Assembly (NCBI GenBank): GCA_944391365.1
Contig: CALXTH010000056.1
Coordinates: 1 to 17,688, forward strand
Reading direction: 5' to 3'
Source: an uncultured Alphaproteobacteria bacterium
GTDB lineage: Bacteria > Pseudomonadota > Alphaproteobacteria > RF32 > CAG-239
DNA length: 17,688 bases
The position numbers and the translations under genes are program-made. This document shows, one piece after another, positions 12,815-17,688 of the stretch; position 1 is the stretch's first letter, and every line of letters starts with the position of its first letter. The notes beneath the pieces are model-generated. The model was given only the letters and a program-made list of their open reading frames with translations, was not told the DNA's origin and searched no databases.

Positions 12815-14650
12815 ATGATCAGAAAGTATTTATGTTGCGGATTGATGATGTTGTTGGCGGCGGGATGTGCCGCTGTGCCGGAGAATGACGCCGGACAAGA
12901 GGCGGAGGCCGGTGTCGGCGGGGCTCGTTGTGTGCTGATTGATGCCGCACCTGAAGAAATTGATGACAAAGTTAATGTTTATCTGGCCATGGCACGGGCG
13001 GCAAAGTATAATGCCCGCGCGGTCATGGAAAATATGAAACAGAAAATTTTTGCCGATAATCCGAATATGTCTCCGAAAGATATTATCGGTAATGTTTTGA
13101 ACAATCCGGCCGGCGGGAGCGAGCTTTATAACGGTATCAGGGTTTTGGACTATGCGATTATGTATGCCGGGGCGTATTTGTCGGATACGCAGCAGGATGC
13201 GGATCGTCTGATTTTGCAGCGTTCGGCTCAGGGGCTGGCGGTTGCCGCGGTTAAAGCGCAGGGCGATGTCTGGATTGCCGAACGGAAGATCAGAGAAGTT
13301 AATCGTCTGACGGACAGAGAAAATAAGGCTTTGCAGGAGACGGATCAGCTTTATGAGCGGTCGGGCAATCTGAGCGAGGAGGCTCAGTCTTATCGGACGG
13401 CTTTGGAGGTGACGCTCCGCAAGCTTAAAGATGCGCGGGAGAATCTTATCGGGGATACACTGGAATACCGGAAGCTTTTGAAAGACCGTCGGGACAAGCT
13501 GGAACTTGACGGCCGGAAGTTTTATGAACTGGACAGTTTTGACAAGAATCTGACTTCAGAATTGTTTGAGAAGGCTGCTTTGGTCAGCCGGGCAGAGCTT
13601 AAGTCGGAAAAGGTCAAAATCAGGGGATATCGTTTTTCTTCAATCAACAGGTATCTTGCCCGCCATTATGATGAGGCGGCACATTTGTCTGTCAACGGGT
13701 ATCAGCCCAATGATCAGCTTTATGCCGAAGCGATGGAAAAATATGCTTCCCGGGCGGCAAACGGTTTGATTGATGCCATTGTGGCTCTGCGGAACAATAA
13801 GAAGCCGGAGCTGCAGTTTGCTCTTCAGGAGACGGTGGCCGACGAACTGGCGGCAGCGATTATGATTCAGATTAAGCTGGCGTTTGCTTCAGTGGAGGCG
13901 GCAAAGCTGGATCATGAGCTTGTGTCTCAGAAAATTGCACTTTTGAAAAAGGAAATCAGCCTGCTGAAAAACCGGTCGCTCGGATATGCCAAACGGGAGG
14001 AGTTGTTGGAGAAAAAACTTCGTCTGCTTGATTTGGAAATTTTGGAAAGCCGGATTTTGTCCGAACGGGCTGCGGCGATTATTGCTTTGTATTTTTACAG
14101 CGGGTATGCGCCTTTTGAGTGTCAACTGCTCAATCAGCGGCCTGAGTATATTGCCAGGGTGTTGCGGAACGGGTTGAAAGCCGACCGGGTTAAAATGCTG
14201 GCGGCGACGGTTAAAGAAAATTCTGCTTTGGACGGGGCTTTGCCGGAAATTGAGAAATGGGCCGTCGGGGAGAACTGGCTGGAAGATACTTTGGAGAATC
14301 GGCAGACAGAGAAAAAGCCGGTTCCGGTTTCTGTTGAGAAAAAGGCAGCCCGGCCGAAGTCTTTGGTGTTAAGGCAGCCGGCAGGGGATTATGCGCCTTA
14401 TACGGATCCGGCCGTTGATAAACGCAAGGTTATGCAGCTCGGATCTTATATTGAGCCCAAAAATGCGGATCTGGACTGGAATATTTTGAGTAATTTGTAT
14501 CCGGAACTGAAAAAATATACACCGAAAATCGAAAAAAGCCGCCAAGACGGTGTGTTGTATCACCGGCTGGTGGTACGCTCTGCGTCCGGTGGGTTTATGA
14601 AGTTGTGTAATAAACTACGCGGCGACAGGGTTCAATGTATTTTACGGTGA
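12815..14650 (+). CDS. Large lipoprotein with TolC-like coiled-coil body and C-terminal SPOR domain
   Basis: 611 aa from the ATG at 12815; a GTG 14 codons earlier is in frame but adds a charged stretch ahead of the signal. Signal peptide with lipobox L-A-A-G-C (Cys18). Residues 45-200 (VNVYLAMARAAKYNARAV, then the L-D-Y-A-I-M-Y region and a long helix through QGLAVAAVKAQGDVW) resemble the first helical half of TolC-family outer-membrane factors; about 340-430 gives a second set of long amphipathic helices. This similarity is by eye only. Residues 490-535 form a Pro/Lys-rich linker. Residues 538-611 fit a SPOR domain: V-M-Q-L-G-S-Y, a helix, Y-H-R-L-V-V-R, and a final strand R-V-Q-C-I-L. SPOR domains bind denuded glycan strands of peptidoglycan, often at the septum. 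Followed after 54 bases by the pentapeptide-repeat gene, probably one operon. Confidence 0.8.
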   Translation: MIRKYLCCGLMMLLAAGCAAVPENDAGQEAEAGVGGARCVLIDAAPEEIDDKVNVYLAMARAAKYNARAVMENMKQKIFADNPNMSPKDIIGNVLNNPAGGSELYNGIRVLDYAIMYAGAYLSDTQQDADRLILQRSAQGLAVAAVKAQGDVWIAERKIREVNRLTDRENKALQETDQLYERSGNLSEEAQSYRTALEVTLRKLKDARENLIGDTLEYRKLLKDRRDKLELDGRKFYELDSFDKNLTSELFEKAALVSRAELKSEKVKIRGYRFSSINRYLARHYDEAAHLSVNGYQPNDQLYAEAMEKYASRAANGLIDAIVALRNNKKPELQFALQETVADELAAAIMIQIKLAFASVEAAKLDHELVSQKIALLKKEISLLKNRSLGYAKREELLEKKLRLLDLEILESRILSERAAAIIALYFYSGYAPFECQLLNQRPEYIARVLRNGLKADRVKMLAATVKENSALDGALPEIEKWAVGENWLEDTLENRQTEKKPVPVSVEKKAARPKSLVLRQPAGDYAPYTDPAVDKRKVMQLGSYIEPKNADLDWNILSNLYPELKKYTPKIEKSRQDGVLYHRLVVRSASGGFMKLCNKLRGDRVQCILR

Positions 14651-14704
14651 GCATTTTTTGCGGAAGCAAGTGTATCGGAAAAGAAACGGGATTGGTTTTG
14701 ATTG

Positions 14705-15877
14705 ATGTCAGATAAAGATGAACAGAAAGAAGATTTTGTTGAATGGCATGCGGTTTCCCGCCTGAAAAACAAAGAGCCGGAACCGGTGGCGGCGGTCGGT
14801 GCCGCGGAGGTGTCTGCGCCGGCGGCTGAGCCCGGTGATGTTATACAGAAACCGGCGCCGCGTTTTTCGGCGGAAGAAAAAGAGACAGGTGCTTTGTCCG
14901 AGGGGGAAGATTATTCTTCCAAAGTTATTGAGCAGGCGGATTTCAAGGGGCAGATGCTTGACGGGCAGAGTTTTCGCGGCGCCTCGCTTATCGGTGCCGA
15001 TTTTTCAGGTGCTTCTTTGAAAAATGTTGATTTGAGCGGGGCGAATTTGTCCGGAGCGAATCTCAGCGGGGTTGATTTGAGCGGGGCGAATTTGTCCGGA
15101 GCAATTTTGCGCGGTACGAATTTTACCGGTGCCTGTCTGAATGGTATTAAGTTGGCCGAAGCCGATTTGGACGGTGCGGTGCTGCTTGATTTGCGGATTG
15201 ATGAGCTGGGATTGCAGGAATTGCAGGATCTGGTCGAGTATCTGGCGAAGTATTTTCCGCACAAGCTGAATTTGGCAAAGATGAATTTGACACTGCTGGA
15301 TTTGAAGCGAATCGATTTGAAGAACCTTGATTTGCGCGGCGTTGATTTTACCGGGGTTGATTTTACCGGTGTGAATATCATCGGTTTGAATTTGAGCGAG
15401 TGTCTTATTACGCCTCAGCAAATTGCTCAGGCAATGGGGCGGAATCCGACCCGGGACGAGATGATGCAACTTTTGATGCCCCGCAAAAAAGAACGCGGCA
15501 AGGAGTGGTCCGGGATTGACTGGGAATCATTTTTCCGCGGCGGAGAGGATTATAGTATCTGGGATGCAACCAAGGACAAAGGTATTAGTATTGAACAGAT
15601 TTTACAGACGGGAAAGAAGGTTTTTCGTAAAGAAGCCGGGAAACCCAAAGTCAAGGATGAACAAATTGTCGAGCAGGTGAAAGCCGAGCAGAAAAACAGA
15701 GAAGACGAGCGTACGGAAAAAATCAGGGAGAATATTGAAAAAAACCGGCAGGCGGTTTTGGAAGCCCGGAAAGAGCGCCAGAAAGAACAAGAAGGCGAAA
15801 AGTCAAAAGAGGAGCGGCGTCCACAGAAAGAACTTGATCTGACGCTGGTGGCTGCCGGCCGCAGCCGGGAAATGTGA
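14705..15877 (+). CDS. Pentapeptide-repeat protein with charged coiled-coil tail
   Basis: 390 aa from the ATG at 14705 (TTG one codon before is ignored). There is no signal peptide or membrane helix, so cytoplasmic. Residues 1-75 are acidic and Ala/Pro-rich, likely disordered. Residues 78-162 form about 17 pentapeptide units of the A-(D/N)-L-x-G type (for example VDLSGANLSGANLSG at 108-122). A helical interruption (163-187, LGLQELQDLVEYLAKYF) precedes a second block at 188-232 with L/I-D-L and V-D-F-T-G units. These repeats fold as a right-handed quadrilateral beta-helix. The C-terminal third has G-I-D-W-E-S-F-F and then a highly charged Lys/Glu/Arg helix (about 305-375). The ribosome binding site is weak (GGGA about 13 bases upstream), suggesting coupling to the lipoprotein gene before it. 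Function unknown; scaffold roles are plausible, and there is no sign of a gyrase-protection (Qnr) type. Confidence 0.85.
   Translation: MSDKDEQKEDFVEWHAVSRLKNKEPEPVAAVGAAEVSAPAAEPGDVIQKPAPRFSAEEKETGALSEGEDYSSKVIEQADFKGQMLDGQSFRGASLIGADFSGASLKNVDLSGANLSGANLSGVDLSGANLSGAILRGTNFTGACLNGIKLAEADLDGAVLLDLRIDELGLQELQDLVEYLAKYFPHKLNLAKMNLTLLDLKRIDLKNLDLRGVDFTGVDFTGVNIIGLNLSECLITPQQIAQAMGRNPTRDEMMQLLMPRKKERGKEWSGIDWESFFRGGEDYSIWDATKDKGISIEQILQTGKKVFRKEAGKPKVKDEQIVEQVKAEQKNREDERTEKIRENIEKNRQAVLEARKERQKEQEGEKSKEERRPQKELDLTLVAAGRSREM
15026..15102 (+). repeat. Direct 32-base repeat inside the pentapeptide gene
   Basis: Bases 15026-15057 and 15071-15102 are identical over 32 positions, offset by 45 bases (15 residues, three pentapeptides). 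Identity in third codon positions shows a recent in-frame duplication rather than protein-level constraint alone, and marks a site where repeat number could change by slippage or recombination. Confidence 0.85.
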
Positions 15878-15895
15878 GTGACGGGGCCGGGATAA

Positions 15896-16615
15896 TCAAC
15901 AGCCGAGACGCCGGGCAAATTCTGCTTCATTTCCGGCGGAGAGGTATGGATTGCATTTTTTTTCTTCGCCCAAAGTGTAAGGACCGGCCGGCAGCCCCTG
16001 TTCCAGTCGGGCACGGGCGTGTTCCAGATAGGCTGTGACTTCAGGGCTGTGGTTGCTGAACAGCAGAGCTTCACGGGCACTGTGCCGTGTATATTCGTGT
16101 CCGGGGTAAAACAGAGTATCATCCGGCAGAGCATTGATTTTGCAAATGGATTCCCACATCTGGCTGATTGTTCCTTCAAACAGGCCGCCAATACAGAGAT
16201 TGAACAGCATGTCGCCCGTGAATAAGGCTTTGTCTTTGGCAAAATACCATAAAATATGGCCGATTGTGTGGCCGTCAACGCTGATGATCCGGGCTTGAGA
16301 ATCGCCAAGGGCAAAAGTGTCGCCATCATTGAGCAGAATGTCGATTCCGGGGATGCGGCGGGCGTCTTTGGCATGGCCGGCGATTTGTGCTTTGAAGTAT
16401 TTTTTGAGTTCAAGATTGCCGTCGGTGTGGTCAAAGTGATGATGGGTGTTGAGAATGTATGCCGGAGTGATGTTCAGCTCCCGGCAACGGCAAATGACCG
16501 GTTCAGGTTCGGAGGGGTCGACGACAGCACTGATGCCGGAGGTTTGATCGGTCAGCAGATAGGCGTAATTGTTCATGGTGCCGGGGCGGCAGAGAATCGT
16601 GTCTATTTTCAGCAT
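15896..16615 (-). CDS. gloB: Hydroxyacylglutathione hydrolase (glyoxalase II)-like MBL-fold hydrolase
   Basis: 239 aa metallo-beta-lactamase-fold enzyme expected to hydrolyse S-lactoylglutathione to lactate and glutathione, the second step of methylglyoxal detoxification. Binuclear metal ligands are present: THHHFDHTDG (57-66) with H58, H60, D62 and H63, GHTIGH (115-120) with H116, D135 in FTGDMLF, and H173 in YPGHEYT. LFEGT (145-149) and a C-terminal K-K-C-N-P-Y follow the glyoxalase II plan, where N-P-F is usual. The normal G-C-G-(R/K) before L-F-E-G is replaced by C-I-G-G, which removes a basic residue at the substrate pocket. The ATG overlaps the stop of the HD-GYP gene by one base (TAATG), so the two are translationally coupled. 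Convergent with the pentapeptide gene, with only 18 bases between and no clear terminator. Confidence 0.85.
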   Translation of the reverse strand: MLKIDTILCRPGTMNNYAYLLTDQTSGISAVVDPSEPEPVICRCRELNITPAYILNTHHHFDHTDGNLELKKYFKAQIAGHAKDARRIPGIDILLNDGDTFALGDSQARIISVDGHTIGHILWYFAKDKALFTGDMLFNLCIGGLFEGTISQMWESICKINALPDDTLFYPGHEYTRHSAREALLFSNHSPEVTAYLEHARARLEQGLPAGPYTLGEEKKCNPYLSAGNEAEFARRLGC

Positions 16616-17688
16616 TATAAATAATCCTCGGGTTTGACTTCGTCGATCTGTTCGGGAGAAATATATTGTTCGGCGTATTCCATATAGACCTCGTTGCTGA
16701 TAAAAACACGGTACAGGTCGGGGTCGATGTGGCCGGTGTCTTTCATCTCTTTCATAATGGAGAGGACTTCGCTGAGTTTCTTTGGTTCTTTATACGGGCG
16801 GTCGTTGGCGGTGAGGGCTTCAAAAATGTCGGCAATGGCCATGATTTTGGCCGGAATGGACATTTGGTTACCGGTCAGACCGTTGGGGTAGCCTTTGCCG
16901 TCAATGCGTTCATGATGGGCGCCGGCGTATTCAACCACGTTGGACAGTTCTTTGGGAAAGTGGATGGCTTTGAGCATGTCTATGGTGACGACAATGTGTT
17001 CGTTGATTTTTTCCCGTTCTTCTTTATTGATGGTGCCTTTACGGATTTCAAGGTTGTAGAGTTCACCATAGTTGTAGCCCTTGGAGAGCAGGTCGGGGCG
17101 GTTTTGCAGCAGATTTTCATAACTCGGGTTCTGATAGACTTTCATATCCGGGATGTTGTCGCGTTCGGCCCAGGAGAGCCCTTTGGTCCGGTCAAAATAG
17201 CGGACGAATTTGATTTTGCTCAATTCTTCAAGCCGGGAGATGTCGTTGTCGGTCAGCGGGATGTCTCCGGTGTTGCAGCGGGCGATAAAGTCAAAATTTT
17301 CTTCAAGCTGTTTGACTTTGGCGACAAATCCGGCCTGCAGCTCTTCTTTTGTGCCCTGGCCGGCGAGACGTTTTTTGAGGTATTCGATGTGGGCATCCCG
17401 GCGCAGGATTTCAAAACGGTCCCGTACTTCGTGGATGCGGTTGTAGATGGTTTCCAGTTTTGTGGCTTTGTCGACGATGTATTCCGGTGTGGTGACTTTG
17501 CCGCAGTCATGCAGCCAGGAGGCGATGTTCAGGGCGTACCAGTCGTCGCGGCTCATTTCGAAATTTTTCAATGGGCCGCTGTTTTGCTGAACCGCGGCTG
17601 TGGCCAGCATGCGGGCAATGACCGGGACCCGCTGACAATGAGCCCCGGTGTAAGGTGATTTGGCGTCGATGGCACGGGCCAAAACCTC
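16615..17688 (-). CDS. HD-GYP domain c-di-GMP phosphodiesterase (5' end beyond the window)
   Basis: At least 357 codons; the frame is open to the right edge, and the first visible residues (E-V-L-A-R-A-I-D-A-K-S-P-Y-T) are mid-domain, so the start and any sensor domain lie outside. Numbering from the TTG at 17682: H-C-Q-R-V-P (15-20), the HD motif WLHDCGK (56-62) with H58-D59, E-H-I (228-230), HHERIDGKGYP (256-266) as the GYP motif, and A-D-I-F-E-A-L-T (the D-x-F-D-A-L-T equivalent). All metal and signature residues are present, so it should hydrolyse c-di-GMP to pGpG/GMP. Roughly 135 residues are inserted between the HD motif and the next metal-binding His (about 77-215), predicted helical and charged. 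It is coupled to the glyoxalase gene by a one-base overlap. Confidence 0.9.
   Translation of the reverse strand, partial: EVLARAIDAKSPYTGAHCQRVPVIARMLATAAVQQNSGPLKNFEMSRDDWYALNIASWLHDCGKVTTPEYIVDKATKLETIYNRIHEVRDRFEILRRDAHIEYLKKRLAGQGTKEELQAGFVAKVKQLEENFDFIARCNTGDIPLTDNDISRLEELSKIKFVRYFDRTKGLSWAERDNIPDMKVYQNPSYENLLQNRPDLLSKGYNYGELYNLEIRKGTINKEEREKINEHIVVTIDMLKAIHFPKELSNVVEYAGAHHERIDGKGYPNGLTGNQMSIPAKIMAIADIFEALTANDRPYKEPKKLSEVLSIMKEMKDTGHIDPDLYRVFISNEVYMEYAEQYISPEQIDEVKPEDYL

Noticed and set aside
15550..16434. 294-codon minus-strand frame
   Set aside because: Overlaps both the pentapeptide gene (antisense) and gloB (other frame), has low-complexity composition and does not match either neighbour's codon use.
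16666..17658. 330-codon plus-strand frame
   Set aside because: Antisense to the HD-GYP gene, whose motifs are clear; the Phe/Gly/Val-rich translation is a shadow.
1..17688. tRNA or rRNA genes, CRISPR arrays, insertion sequences
   Set aside because: No cloverleaf-like segment, regularly spaced direct repeats, or transposase-like protein was seen on either strand.

Overview
The window looks like chromosomal DNA of an alphaproteobacterium. The reasons are a DUF2066 gene next to an AI-2E-type permease, a CarD-type regulator of about 170 aa, and a set of apaG, hslO, recX and truA genes. The short cysteine-rich secreted protein with C-G-K-Y and C-P-F-G-N-K type repeats resembles proteins I associate with uncultured, animal-gut Alphaproteobacteria. 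That narrower placement is inference. I found no tRNA, rRNA, CRISPR array, transposase or phage gene, and no gene-free stretch longer than about 270 bases.

Layout, left to right. Bases 1-270 hold two adjacent palindromic repeat units and a hairpin. A minus-strand operon follows: ndk, then a DUF2066 protein, then an AI-2E/PerM permease, each Shine-Dalgarno sequence overlapping the stop codon before it. Divergent from it is pta-ackA, a complete acetyl-CoA to acetate (ATP-yielding) pathway that ends in a good terminator. Next on the plus strand are a small secreted Pro/Ala-rich protein, carD, apaG and the cysteine-rich secreted protein, separated by hairpin terminators. On the minus strand lie hslO (Hsp33) and a lipoprotein. 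recX diverges from hslO and converges on truA. Upstream of truA is a GnnA-like Gfo/Idh/MocA oxidoreductase, with a terminator almost touching the truA start. Divergent from that is a plus-strand pair: a large lipoprotein with a TolC-like coiled-coil body and a C-terminal SPOR domain, and a cytoplasmic pentapeptide-repeat protein. The window closes with a minus-strand pair, an HD-GYP phosphodiesterase (cut by the right edge) and a glyoxalase II, joined by a one-base overlap.

The most interesting signal is at 8174-8266, the 3' end of the cysteine-rich gene. The predicted C-type-lectin-like tail ends in a VRPVLA motif. Just before it, ten codons in a row end in C and every Tyr codon switches from TAT to TAC. 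This is what a variable region written by a diversity-generating retroelement (DGR) from an AAC-rich template would look like. No reverse transcriptase or template repeat lies in the window, so this would be a remote target of a DGR elsewhere in the genome. A second point of interest is the SPOR lipoprotein/pentapeptide pair, a possible envelope module I cannot match to a known system.
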